Part shown: one piece after another, positions 37,070-45,151 of the stretch
Layout of the letters: the number at the start of each line of letters is the position of its first letter
Numbering within the stretch: the first letter of the stretch is position 1
NCBI RefSeq assembly: GCF_965230735.1
Contig: NZ_OZ246016.1
Location: 2,294,001-2,358,000, forward strand
Length of the DNA stretch: 64,000 nt
Source of the DNA: Motiliproteus sp965230735
GTDB lineage: Bacteria > Pseudomonadota > Gammaproteobacteria > Pseudomonadales > Balneatricaceae
Direction: 5' to 3'
The notes under the pieces: model-generated
Database searches by the model: none
Told to the model about the DNA's origin: nothing
What the model saw: the letters and a program-made list of their open reading frames with translations, nothing else
Position numbers and translations under genes: made by a program

Positions 37070-37905
37070 TAACGCTCGATCTTGGGCGTTTGCAGGGGCC
37101 GCTGCTGATCTTTGGCGGCCCGTATGGCAACCTGCAGGCCACCCAGGCGCTTCGGCGTGAGGCGGAACGCTTGGGAATTGCCCCGGATCAGATTATCTGC
37201 AACGGTGATCTGGTGGCTTATTGCGCCGAGCCGCAGCAGACGGTCGATTACCTCCGCCGCTGGGGAGTGGTGATGATGCAGGGTAACTGTGAGCAGTCCC
37301 TGGCGGACGGATCGCTCGACTGCGGTTGCGGGTTCGAGCAGGGCTCGACCTGCAGCTTGCTGTCGCAGCAGTGGTATCGCTTCTGTATGGAGCAAACCCT
37401 GCAATCAACACGTAGCTGGATGGGCTCGTTGCCGGAGCAGATCCGGTTTGAACTGGCCGGTAGAACATGTCAGGTCATCCACGGTGGCTTGAGTCGCAAC
37501 AACCGTTTCCTGTTCTCTGACACCGATGAGCAAGCCTTCGCCGAAGAGCTGAGCTTGACCGATGCGGAGCTGATCATCGGCGGGCACTGTGGCATTCCGT
37601 TTGGACGTGCTCTGTCCGGCAGGCATTGGCTCAATAGCGGTGTTATCGGGATGCCGGCAAACGATGGTAGTCGTGATGGTTGGTATCTGCTGTTGGAGAC
37701 CACGGATGAGGGCGGTTTGAAGGCCTGCTGGCATCGTTTGGCCTATGACGCAGAGCAAGCGGCGCAGCAAATGCGACTGCATGGGCTGGATAATGGCTAT
37801 GCCAAGGCTTTGCTGAGCGGAGTCTGGCCCAGCAACGACGTGCTACCTACACCCCTGAAAGCGCTTCAGGGACAGCGTCTGACACTGTCTCCCCTGTTTA
37901 TCTGA
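37066..37905 (+). CDS. metallophosphatase-fold protein with altered metal motifs
   Basis: A 279-aa protein related to calcineurin-like phosphoesterases. GDLVAYC, GNCEQS and VIHGG correspond to motifs II, III and a later His motif. Motif I (normally D-x-H-G-N) reads GGPYGN, so both metal ligands are missing, and the final G-H-x-H reads GHCG. A Cys-rich stretch (SLDCGCGFEQGSTC) sits in the middle. As I recall, relatives in alphaproteobacteria also carry GGPYSN and GDCGCGF, so this may be a family trait rather than decay. Activity is doubtful. It overlaps the symporter gene by four bases. Confidence 0.8.
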   Translation: MITLDLGRLQGPLLIFGGPYGNLQATQALRREAERLGIAPDQIICNGDLVAYCAEPQQTVDYLRRWGVVMMQGNCEQSLADGSLDCGCGFEQGSTCSLLSQQWYRFCMEQTLQSTRSWMGSLPEQIRFELAGRTCQVIHGGLSRNNRFLFSDTDEQAFAEELSLTDAELIIGGHCGIPFGRALSGRHWLNSGVIGMPANDGSRDGWYLLLETTDEGGLKACWHRLAYDAEQAAQQMRLHGLDNGYAKALLSGVWPSNDVLPTPLKALQGQRLTLSPLFI

Positions 37906-38055
37906 TTCCCTGAGATAGCAACGCAAGCGATTGTTTTTGCGCCGGCTACTGACATCGGGTCGTTCGAATCGATAGAATCTATCCTGTATTGCAGTCGGAC
38001 CTGTTGCAGGTGGATCTGGAGCTGCTTCCGTTAGCCATTGATAAGAAACTGATTT

Positions 38056-39048
38056 ATGACGAATACCGAACATCCATTTGCACCCTTTGTGCGGATTCTT
38101 GGCAAGGGTAAAAAAGGCTCTCGATCACTGACCGCCGAAGAAGCTCAGCAGGCGATGTCGATGATTCTTGATCATCAGGTTACGCCGGAACAGCTGGGCG
38201 CATTTCTGATGCTGCTGAGGGTCAAAGAAGAGAGCCCGGAAGAGCTCAGCGGCTTCGTCAACGCGGTGCGCGAGCAGATGCGTACACCGCCTCCGGTGCA
38301 GGCCGACCTGGATTGGTCCACCTACGCGGGCAAGAAGCGCCATCTGCCCTGGTATTTCCTCGCAGCATTAACGCTGGCCGACAGTGGCGTCAAGGTCTGT
38401 ATGCATGGAGCGCGGGGTCATACGCCGGGGCGTATCTATGTTGAAGATCTGTTGGGTCAGTTCGGGCTGAAGGCGGCTCGAAGCTGGTTTGATGCCGAGC
38501 TCGACCTGAATGAAACCGGGCTTTGCTATCTGCCGTTGGAGCTGATCAGTCCTGAGCTGGCGCGGATCATCAATCTGCGTCCGATTCTCGGTCTGCGTTC
38601 ACCGGTGCATACCCTGAGTCGACTGATCAATCCACTGGATGCACCCTATCGCATCGATGGCGTGTTCCATCCCGCCTATGGCCCGATGCACCAGCAAACC
38701 GCTCAGCTGCTGGGGCAGAGCGATAGCGTAACGATACGTGGTGACGGTGGGGAGGCGGAGATCCGTCCAGACGCCGACTGCACCCTGCAGTGGGTTAAGC
38801 AGGGTGAGTATGAGGATCAGGTTTGGCCGCGGCTGCTAAGTAAGCGTTTGACCCGGCCTGATAACCTCGATCCCAGCGACCTGCTGGCGATCTGGAAGGG
38901 TGAGAAAAGCTGCGAATACGGGGAGCATGCGGTGACAGAAACCCTCGCCGTTTGTTTAGTGCTGATGCGTAAGGCTGATTCGATTGAAACTGCCCGAGAG
39001 CGCTCGCTGACTTTATGGCAGCAGCGAAATCGAGAGCGCTATGGTTAG
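38056..39048 (+). CDS. ybiB: YbiB/TrpD2 family protein
   Basis: A 330-aa protein with the fold of anthranilate phosphoribosyltransferase. It belongs to the TrpD2/YbiB group, which binds nucleic acid rather than making tryptophan. Family features are the N-terminal helical domain (LTAEEAQQAMSMILDHQVTPEQLGAFLMLLR), HGARGHTPGRIY and LGLRSPVHTLSRLINPL. The glycine-rich PRPP loop of true TrpD is not present. ATG 38056 begins after a 150-bp gap. It is monocistronic as far as can be seen. Confidence 0.88.
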   Translation: MTNTEHPFAPFVRILGKGKKGSRSLTAEEAQQAMSMILDHQVTPEQLGAFLMLLRVKEESPEELSGFVNAVREQMRTPPPVQADLDWSTYAGKKRHLPWYFLAALTLADSGVKVCMHGARGHTPGRIYVEDLLGQFGLKAARSWFDAELDLNETGLCYLPLELISPELARIINLRPILGLRSPVHTLSRLINPLDAPYRIDGVFHPAYGPMHQQTAQLLGQSDSVTIRGDGGEAEIRPDADCTLQWVKQGEYEDQVWPRLLSKRLTRPDNLDPSDLLAIWKGEKSCEYGEHAVTETLAVCLVLMRKADSIETARERSLTLWQQRNRERYG

Positions 39049-39090
39049 GCTGCTTGCCTTGGCGTGACTGACCACGGATCCTAGATTAGA

Positions 39091-39795
39091 TCAGCGGTCA
39101 GCAAGTACCTCATCGAGACGCCGAATGAGATCCTGATCGGTGTACTTGGGTGAAAGGACAAAATAAATATCCCAGTCCTTGACGTTTTGAACACCAAGTT
39201 GATCAACCGGTGCCTCTAGCAGGGCGGCCTCAGCTGGGCGCCGGTAACCTAGCATATAATCCCCCTGTTGCTGCGATAGCAACTCGAAGGCGTGTCGATG
39301 ATCTTTAGCCATCTGCAATTTGATTTGATTGGCGGGATCACTCAGTTGGCGGAACAATCCGCCATAGCCGTAGCCCCGGATAACAATCACTCGCTTACCC
39401 TGCAGATCCTTTAGGCTGGAAACTGGGGGTTTATCACCGATCCAATAACTGTTGAGTTGTAGATTGCCGACCGGGTTGAGGCTGTAACGGGCGCGTTCGA
39501 GCAACAAGGGATGCTGTATTAGCATCAGAAGGTCAGTTTCCCCGTTGATGTGGCGCTCTAATAATTTACCGGTGGGATCGAAACGTCCCTGCCAGCGACA
39601 GCCCAGCTTAGTCATTACTCGATCAAGCTCATCGATCAGAATACCTTCGGCGTCCCCTGTTTCCGTTTCGCTGTAAAACGGAGGGAACTCGAAGAAACCG
39701 ACCCGAATGGGGTTGCTGCCGCAAGCGATAGCGCTGGTCGGTAAGCTGCTCAGGCCCAGCAGAAGAAGGGCGAGTAACGATAGTCTTTGCTTCAT
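39091..39795 (-). CDS. periplasmic substrate-binding protein (SBP family 3-like)
   Basis: A 234-aa exported protein. A signal peptide (about 1-24, LSLLALLLLGLSSLPTSAIA) precedes a two-lobe solute-binding domain: IRVGFFEFPPFYS at the start, RVIVIRGYGYGGLFRQL in the hinge region. There are no permease or ATPase genes next to it, so it may be an orphan receptor rather than a transporter part. The ligand is unknown; many such stand-alone proteins in marine gammaproteobacteria are of this size. It is divergent from a small exported protein gene. Confidence 0.8.
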   Translation of the reverse strand: MKQRLSLLALLLLGLSSLPTSAIACGSNPIRVGFFEFPPFYSETETGDAEGILIDELDRVMTKLGCRWQGRFDPTGKLLERHINGETDLLMLIQHPLLLERARYSLNPVGNLQLNSYWIGDKPPVSSLKDLQGKRVIVIRGYGYGGLFRQLSDPANQIKLQMAKDHRHAFELLSQQQGDYMLGYRRPAEAALLEAPVDQLGVQNVKDWDIYFVLSPKYTDQDLIRRLDEVLADR

Positions 39796-39893
39796 AGAAC
39801 GAAACTGCTCTGATCGTCCGTGGATTCGCTGCCCTAACAGTCAGTTCTGATGGGCTCACAGGTGGGCATGGCCTTGTACCTGTCGGGCTATAC

Positions 39894-40211
39894 TTGGGTT
39901 GTGCGCTTGGCCTTTTGAGATTCCTGCTTTTCGCACTGCTTGTTAGCATCGGCTCTGTCCAGGCCTCGCAACCCTTAGTCTGCGATGTTAAGGGAAGTGA
40001 TGATCGTTTTCTACTCTATCAGGAGCAGCGTATCTATCGTTCCGAGCGATACGAGGTTTATGCACTGATGGGGGGGCTGACGTTGGCCACCGTTGCCCGA
40101 GATTCGTTGAAATTCCAGCGTACCTCTCAGCTGAACCTGTTGCCTCAACCCGATCGGTTACAGCTGTTTGAAGGCCAATGCCGTTACTCCATTGAAGCCG
40201 AAGCCGATTGA
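39894..40211 (+). CDS. small exported protein of unknown function
   Basis: A 105-aa protein with a hydrophobic signal peptide (about residues 8-25, LLRFLLFALLVSIGSVQA) and a short mature domain of ~80 residues with two Cys (VCDV and QCRY) that could form a disulphide. I do not recognise the family. The start is uncertain: TTG 39894 gives the signal peptide, and TTG 39915 is possible, but no ribosome site is clear. Weakest of the called genes on this strand. Confidence 0.5.
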   Translation: MGCALGLLRFLLFALLVSIGSVQASQPLVCDVKGSDDRFLLYQEQRIYRSERYEVYALMGGLTLATVARDSLKFQRTSQLNLLPQPDRLQLFEGQCRYSIEAEAD

Positions 40212-40281
40212 ATCCTAACAGGTCGCTGAGTCACCCCTTGAAAGTCTGCTAGACTGCCCGCCAAATTTTCAGGAGTCAGTG

Positions 40282-40983
40282 ATGCCGAGCGATTTCGAAA
40301 TTGTTGATGTTCAACCGGGCTTTGTCGTCATCGATAAATCTGCCGGGGTAGGCTTTCATCAAGAAGCTGATCAGCCGGGGCTGGTATCTCAGGTCGAAGC
40401 TTGGTTGGGTGAGTCCAAGCTCTATCCCGTGCATCGGCTGGATCGGATGACATCGGGCCTGTTGTTGCTCGCAACCAGCCCGGCTGCCGCCGAACAGTTG
40501 AATCGTCAGTTTCGGCTGGGTTTGGTTAAAAAGTATTATCTGGCCCTTTCTGATCGCAAGCCGAAAAAGAAACAGGGTCTGATTAGCGGAGATATGGACA
40601 AGGGGCGCCGGGGCAGCTGGCGTCTGTTGAAGACAAAACAGAATCCGGCCAAGACCCGTTTTTTCAGTTTCGGTCTCGGAAATGGTTCGCGACTCTATCT
40701 CTTAAAACCCCTGACCGGAAAAACCCACCAGTTAAGGGTGGCGCTGAAAAGTATCGGTGCGCCCATTTTGGGTGATAAGCGTTATTACCCGAACGATCCG
40801 CAGCATCGGTTGGCAGAAGTGGATCGTGGCTATCTACATGCCTACGCCGTTAAGTTTGAATTCGATGGCAAGCCATGTCGTTATCTGCTGCCGCCAAGGC
40901 AGGGGCTTAGATTTATCGACAAGGCATTGAACGATCAGCTTCAAGTGCTGGGCGATCCGGAACAGCTTCCGTGGTCAGAGTAA
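40282..40983 (+). CDS. RluA-family pseudouridine synthase (TIGR01621-like)
   Basis: A 233-aa RNA pseudouridine synthase. The catalytic Asp lies in HRLDRMTSGLL; the family motifs KYYLAL and GKTHQLRVAL are present, and there is no S4 domain. It isomerises uridine in rRNA or tRNA, but the target base is unknown. ATG 40282 follows AGGAG with a six-base spacer; the overlapping GTG at 40279 is the alternative. It converges with a small membrane-protein gene. Confidence 0.93.
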   Translation: MPSDFEIVDVQPGFVVIDKSAGVGFHQEADQPGLVSQVEAWLGESKLYPVHRLDRMTSGLLLLATSPAAAEQLNRQFRLGLVKKYYLALSDRKPKKKQGLISGDMDKGRRGSWRLLKTKQNPAKTRFFSFGLGNGSRLYLLKPLTGKTHQLRVALKSIGAPILGDKRYYPNDPQHRLAEVDRGYLHAYAVKFEFDGKPCRYLLPPRQGLRFIDKALNDQLQVLGDPEQLPWSE

Positions 40984-40990
40984 CCTGTTG

Positions 40991-41236
40991 TCAGAGGGAT
41001 TCATCAAGGATGGTGAATGACAAAAAGGTCGTGAACAGGCCAAGGGTGATGATGAAGTGGGTAATAGGAAATACCAGCATCAGAATGCCGCAAGCGATCC
41101 AGAGCGCACGGACAATCTTCTTTTTGGCACGGTAGCGTGGTGTTTTGGTCGAGGCCGCCGAGTCGGCATAGCCGCGACCGGAACTCCACATTACTCGCAG
41201 CATTTGCAGCAGCAGGAAGGCTCCTGTAGGCATCAT
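40991..41236 (-). CDS. small membrane protein of unknown function
   Basis: An 81-aa protein. A basic middle (YRAKKKIVRALW) is followed by a long hydrophobic C-terminal half (about 48-78) that can make two membrane helices. A short hydrophobic stretch is near the N-terminus. Function is unknown. ATG 41236 has TGGAA a few bases upstream; ATG 41248 in frame is an alternative. The reading frame on the same strand at 41004-41246 is a shadow. Confidence 0.6.
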   Translation of the reverse strand: MMPTGAFLLLQMLRVMWSSGRGYADSAASTKTPRYRAKKKIVRALWIACGILMLVFPITHFIITLGLFTTFLSFTILDESL

Positions 41237-41431
41237 GCAATTCCACATTATTGATCTGATGATGAAACTATAGCACCGGCGCTACTCACCGTTGATTGGG
41301 TGGCCAGTCACCGAAGACGAAACACGTCGGATAATCATGCGCTGATGGGGAGCAGGAGCGGGTTGTCAGATCGGAAGCTTGGGAGCGTCGTTGATGCTCG
41401 ATCTAAGCTTTATCTTAGCGATATCAGGGGC

Positions 41432-42835
41432 TCAGCGAGCCCCTTTGCCGAATAGCACCACTTCCATGGTTTCGATCAGAATCATGGTGTCGAGCAGGAA
41501 GCTGAAATTCTTGATGTAATAGAGGTCGTACTGCAGTTTTTCCTGCGCGTCTTTGGTTGATCCCCCGTAGGAGTAACAGATCTGGGCCCAGCCGGTCAGC
41601 CCCGGTTTAACCATATGGCGATCACCGTAGTAGGGGATCTCTTCGGTCAGCTTGTCGACGAATTCGGGACGTTCGGGGCGTGGGCCGACAAAACTCATGT
41701 CCCCAAGTAGGACGTTCAGCAGCTGTGGCAGTTCATCGATACGGTATTTGCGGATAAAGGCACCGACTACGGTAACCCGATCATCGTTTTTGCGTGCCCA
41801 AACGGCACCGTTGGACTCCGCATCGACCCGCATGCTGCGGAACTTGAAGATCTGGAACGGCTCACCGTTCAGGCCCACACGGGTTTGTGAATAAAAGATC
41901 GGTGCACGAGGACCGCTCTCCAACATGATCAATAGTGTGGTGATTAGGGTAAGCGGTAGGGTGACCACCAGCATGGCAACGCTGATACAGACATCGAACA
42001 GTCGCTTAAAGGCTCGGATCACGGCATCGTTAGTCTTGTAGCCGCGGGAGTAGATGATCCAGCTTGGGCTGAGCAGGTTCAACGGAATCTTACCGCACTC
42101 TTTTTCGATGAAGGTGGTGACATCGGTGACGTAAGTGCCACCCACACGGCAGCGGTAGAGTTCATCCATGGGCAGAGCACCACGGCGTTGGTCAGCGGCG
42201 ATCACGATCTCATCGATATGGTTTTTCTCGGCATACTCCCGAAGACGTTTCATATTCACTTTGCGTCGTTTCTCTTCGGGGATGGCGGTTTCAACGTCCG
42301 ACATCGGAACGAAACCCAGCAGGTTGAAGCCCCGTCTGTCATTGGCGCGTCGCAAGCGTTGTTCGATAATCTGGGCCTTCTCGCCGGCGCCGAGCACCAG
42401 TACCCGGCGACGGATGAAGGCGGTCTTGGCCAGCTTGCTGAAGCAGTAGCGGATAATGCAGACGATAAAGAATGACAGTACCAGCGAGATGATAATCGCT
42501 TTCGGGGCGATATCGAGAAACGGAATAAAGTAGAAGAATACGGCCTGGGCAACCGAAGCCAGAGCGAAGCTGATAAAGATACGCGCCAGTTGTTCATGGG
42601 GTTCGCCACGTTGGCGAGCATGATAGAGCCCCATGCCGGCCATCGACAGGGTGACCACCAGCACGAAGGTGATACAGTCGGCGCAAAGCAGGTGGTCAAA
42701 AAAGCCGATGTAGTTGGTGCCGGAGAAGTTGATCCCCAAGAAGAGGCAGGACAGCATCGCAACGGATTCAAAAACCGCAAGTCCAAAATAAGTGTGTTTT
42801 ACAGAAGGCTTTCGAACCCTGGAAATCTTGGACAT
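41432..42835 (-). CDS. exosortase-associated (TIGR03013-type) undecaprenyl-phosphate sugar phosphotransferase
   Basis: A 467-aa membrane glycosyltransferase that moves a sugar-1-phosphate onto undecaprenyl phosphate. Four N-terminal helices (~15-130) precede a Rossmann-like domain (RRRVLVLGAGEKA), then a fifth helix near 290 and the bacterial sugar transferase domain. Its motifs are KFRSMRVDAE, RKYRIDELPQLLNVL, SFVGPRPERPEF and PGLTGWAQI. The C-terminus EVVLFGKGAR is typical of the XrtA/PEP-CTERM-linked group. No exosortase, polymerase or other exopolysaccharide gene is in the window. A GC-rich hairpin spans the stop codon (41427-41443). The upstream gap to 43079 holds its promoter. Confidence 0.9.
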   Translation of the reverse strand: MSKISRVRKPSVKHTYFGLAVFESVAMLSCLFLGINFSGTNYIGFFDHLLCADCITFVLVVTLSMAGMGLYHARQRGEPHEQLARIFISFALASVAQAVFFYFIPFLDIAPKAIIISLVLSFFIVCIIRYCFSKLAKTAFIRRRVLVLGAGEKAQIIEQRLRRANDRRGFNLLGFVPMSDVETAIPEEKRRKVNMKRLREYAEKNHIDEIVIAADQRRGALPMDELYRCRVGGTYVTDVTTFIEKECGKIPLNLLSPSWIIYSRGYKTNDAVIRAFKRLFDVCISVAMLVVTLPLTLITTLLIMLESGPRAPIFYSQTRVGLNGEPFQIFKFRSMRVDAESNGAVWARKNDDRVTVVGAFIRKYRIDELPQLLNVLLGDMSFVGPRPERPEFVDKLTEEIPYYGDRHMVKPGLTGWAQICYSYGGSTKDAQEKLQYDLYYIKNFSFLLDTMILIETMEVVLFGKGAR

Positions 42836-43078
42836 GCTCTCCTTTCCTTAACGCTAGAATCCCCTTTCTTGAGACTACGGGACAACAAGAAAAAAGCGAT
42901 GATATTCGATGCAGCGATGGGAGTATAGCAGTGCCGGTTGTCAATTTATTTTACAGTTTGAAATTTTCGCCACATTTAATGCCTTTTACTTGTCGAAATC
43001 TGGCAGCCGTCGGGGCTTTGTACGCGACTTGGGCATCTAAAAGGGCTGGGGTCGATGATTCTGCTGGAAGGAGGATTG

Positions 43079-43132
43079 ATGAGAGCTGACTCACCCCCTA
43101 TGCTTGCGGCTATCTTTCGGATTGCAATTTGA
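43079..43132 (+). CDS. possible 17-residue leader peptide
   Basis: A tiny reading frame (MRADSPPMLAAIFRIAI) preceded by an almost perfect ribosome site, GGAAGGAGG at 43066-43074, four bases before its ATG. It ends 26 bp before the hopJ-family start. Nothing else nearby explains such a strong Shine-Dalgarno sequence. The 4-base spacing is short, and conservation is unknown. Confidence 0.25.
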   Translation: MRADSPPMLAAIFRIAI

Positions 43133-43158
43133 AACAGCTTAATGAAAAGGAAGTAGCT

Positions 43159-43503
43159 ATGCAGGTGGAGCAGTTTTTAGACCGCGCTCGGGCGCTGGAA
43201 CCGATACAATTTAGCGAATTGATGGCGCTGATTGAGCAGTATTATGACTATTCTCCAACGGCTTTCAGCAACGGTGGACTGCAGAATGCTGAAGATCAGA
43301 ATCAGGGGTCCTGTAAGCTGCTGGCTTTTGCCAAACTACATCAACTAACCGTTGAGCAGACGCTGAACCTATTTGGCGATTTTTACCATCTGGAAGTTGT
43401 GGGCGATCCGAAAGGTGAGGCCCACGGGAACATCCGAGCCTTTATGCAAACGGGGTGGGAAGGGGTCTGCTTTGATTCTGAACCGCTGCGTTTACGGGGC
43501 TAG
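43159..43503 (+). CDS. HopJ type III effector family protein
   Basis: A 114-aa protein of the HopJ family. The name comes from a Pseudomonas syringae effector, but the family is widespread in bacteria without type III secretion. Diagnostic segments: FSELMALIEQYYDYSPTAF, QNQGSCKLLAFAKLHQLT, LFGDFYHLEVVGDPKGEAHGNIRAFM. No secretion genes are nearby, so an effector role is unlikely here. ATG 43159 has AAGGA seven bases upstream; the in-frame TTG 43129 is less likely. Confidence 0.92.
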   Translation: MQVEQFLDRARALEPIQFSELMALIEQYYDYSPTAFSNGGLQNAEDQNQGSCKLLAFAKLHQLTVEQTLNLFGDFYHLEVVGDPKGEAHGNIRAFMQTGWEGVCFDSEPLRLRG

Positions 43504-43560
43504 CCGCGGAGTTTGGTTTACAGGCCTGCATATTTAGCGGGCCTGTAGCTTCAGGCTGAT

Positions 43561-44004
43561 CTAGGCAGCCTGGTTTTGGTTCAACTGCTGACGCAAGCAT
43601 TCCAGCGCCTCTGCCGCGCAGGCAGTAATATTGTCGCATGGCTGGCCCAGCGGTTGGTGTTGCTTGAACCAGCTGAATCTGGGGCATTTTACCAGTATGT
43701 AACCCTTCTCTTGCAGGCGCTCAGCGCGTAGCTCTTCCAGCGGCAGTTCTCTCAGCTGTTCTAAACTCACGCTGTGGTGCTGCTGATCTTCGATTCGCAA
43801 CTCACCGGTTAACGCCAGCTGGTAGCGGCTCTGATCGGCCAGTGACTCGGCCTCCAGAATTACCTCAAGATGATACTCGGTATTGCTGCCCAGCAGGCAA
43901 GCCAATTGGATGGCTTCGATCTGGTCGTGTTGATGGAAGGGTTCGGTGGAAAAAAAGTAGCCGTCGGTGGCCAGAGCGAAATCCGTCGCTGTTTGATGCG
44001 GCAT
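43561..44004 (-). CDS. uncharacterised soluble protein
   Basis: A 147-aa cytoplasmic protein with no signal peptide or membrane helix. It is acidic and Gln/Leu-rich, with two Cys in the C-terminal third (VKCPRFSW, PCDNITACA). I do not recognise the family. GAGG lies eight bases before ATG 44004. It is the last of three minus-strand genes (ART-like, Cys-rich, this one) with gaps of 66 and 80 bp, so co-transcription is likely. Confidence 0.65.
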   Translation of the reverse strand: MPHQTATDFALATDGYFFSTEPFHQHDQIEAIQLACLLGSNTEYHLEVILEAESLADQSRYQLALTGELRIEDQQHHSVSLEQLRELPLEELRAERLQEKGYILVKCPRFSWFKQHQPLGQPCDNITACAAEALECLRQQLNQNQAA

Positions 44005-44084
44005 CCTTAAAGCCTCGTTGTTGTTATTCTGGGTATATTTTGGGGCGCTACTCTACTGGATTAACCCGATGAATGCTAGGGCTA

Positions 44085-44366
44085 TTAGTCGGGGTTGACG
44101 ATCTCAATCAAGCCGTTGTTCTGCATCACCTGATAAACCTTACGTGCCCGCTTGGCCAGTTTTTGAATATCTCCCAAGCTGGGCTGTTCACCACGGTCGA
44201 GTCGGGTCTGCCACTCTTCAAGCTCCATGTCGATGAACTCCAATAGCTTTTTTGAACAGCCTTGGCAGGGGCCGCGACACAACTGCGCCTCGTCCATCTC
44301 AAACGGAAGCGCCTGGCGAATTTGCGCCAGCAAGAGTCGCATCGCGGTGTGACAATCCGGTTTCAT
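44085..44366 (-). CDS. small Cys-rich protein of unknown function
   Basis: A 93-aa protein. Cys5 and the cluster Cys30-x3-Cys34-x2-Cys37 (CRGPCQGC) could bind a metal or Fe-S centre. The spacing equals the radical SAM motif, but the protein is far too short for that fold. The rest is helical and charged (KKLLEFIDMELEEWQTRL, IQKLAKRARKVYQVM). Function is unknown. Lies between the ART-like gene and the 147-aa gene on the same strand. Confidence 0.7.
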   Translation of the reverse strand: MKPDCHTAMRLLLAQIRQALPFEMDEAQLCRGPCQGCSKKLLEFIDMELEEWQTRLDRGEQPSLGDIQKLAKRARKVYQVMQNNGLIEIVNPD

Positions 44367-44432
44367 CGATGGTTGATGTTGTGTTCAGATGGGAGCGGCA
44401 GTAACGATCTCCGTGTTACTGCCGCTGTTTGA

Positions 44433-44993
44433 TCAGGAGGCGATGGGCTGGATCTGTTCGGGCGCCACATCCTGATCCAGATAGGCCATTCCGAGAATGT
44501 TGAGGTATGCCATCCGATCGGCGCTGCGCAGGTCGATCTCAGGAGCTGCGAGGCCGCAACGTTCATAAATCGCAGCCACGAAGGGGAGGTATTTTTCCCC
44601 TTCGATCAGCAGCAGGCTGGCGGCGCCGACGTCGGGCCTGACTTTGGCATTGATCTCGTCCGGTAGATTGACCGCCAACACGATCGGCTGCTCTTCACCT
44701 TCAAAGCGGACGCTGCGGTCGCGAACGGTACGCTCCGCCCAGTAGTAGGCCAGCTCTTTGCTTTGGGTCAGGAAAACCGGTTCGATCGATTCGGTGTAGC
44801 TGTTACCAATGGTGGCCATGGTCTGCTTGGCGGCTTGCTTCATGGCTTTATCGCCGGAGCGCTTCAGGCCGTTTTCAACGATCGAGTCGACCAGGGCCGA
44901 TGAGGTGCCGTGATACCAAACCTGGCCGGTAGCGAATCCGCTTTGGCTTAGAATCTGTTCAGCATCCTGAAGGTGTTCGGGGGTCTGGGTCAT
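44433..44993 (-). CDS. uncharacterised protein with ADP-ribosyltransferase-like motif pattern
   Basis: A 186-aa soluble protein. VWYHGTSSALVDSIVENGL followed ~40 residues later by VFLTQSKELAYYWAERTV resembles the first two blocks of the H-Y-E class of ADP-ribosyltransferase folds (HGT then a beta strand and Y-x-W-A helix). That class includes PARP-like and KptA-like enzymes. The third block (Glu or substitute) cannot be placed with certainty; IVLAVNLPDE is a candidate. The fold assignment is inference from pattern only. ATG 44993 was preferred; GTG 45005 is in frame. First gene of a possible three-gene unit, downstream of the aceA terminator. Confidence 0.65.
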   Translation of the reverse strand: MTQTPEHLQDAEQILSQSGFATGQVWYHGTSSALVDSIVENGLKRSGDKAMKQAAKQTMATIGNSYTESIEPVFLTQSKELAYYWAERTVRDRSVRFEGEEQPIVLAVNLPDEINAKVRPDVGAASLLLIEGEKYLPFVAAIYERCGLAAPEIDLRSADRMAYLNILGMAYLDQDVAPEQIQPIAS

Positions 44994-45065
44994 GAAAATT
45001 CTCACAATTGAATCTAGGTGTGCGTCACGCAGAGGTGGCGACGTAGGCTATGGAGAGAATGGTAA

Positions 45066-45097
45066 TAAAAAAAAGCCCCGCGGTTAAGCGGGGCTAA
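45066..45097 (-). terminator. aceA terminator
   Basis: On the minus strand AGCCCCGC-TTAACC-GCGGGGCT is followed by eight T, 55 bp after the aceA stop codon. Confidence 0.9.
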
Positions 45098-45151
45098 AGA
45101 GGGTTATCTCTGTTTGGGCAGGCCGGGGTAAGCCCGCCCGAGATTCAGTGC

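Noticed and set aside
37066..37905. Pseudogene status for the metallophosphatase-like gene
   Set aside because: The frame is intact and coupled to its neighbour, and similar motif changes seem to occur in relatives, so a divergent family is more likely.
43159..43503. Type III secretion effector
   Set aside because: The HopJ family is found widely in bacteria without secretion systems, and no secretion genes are present here.
44085..44366. Radical SAM protein, because of Cys-x3-Cys-x2-Cys
   Set aside because: At 93 residues it cannot hold the TIM-barrel core; the spacing is probably coincidence or another metal site.
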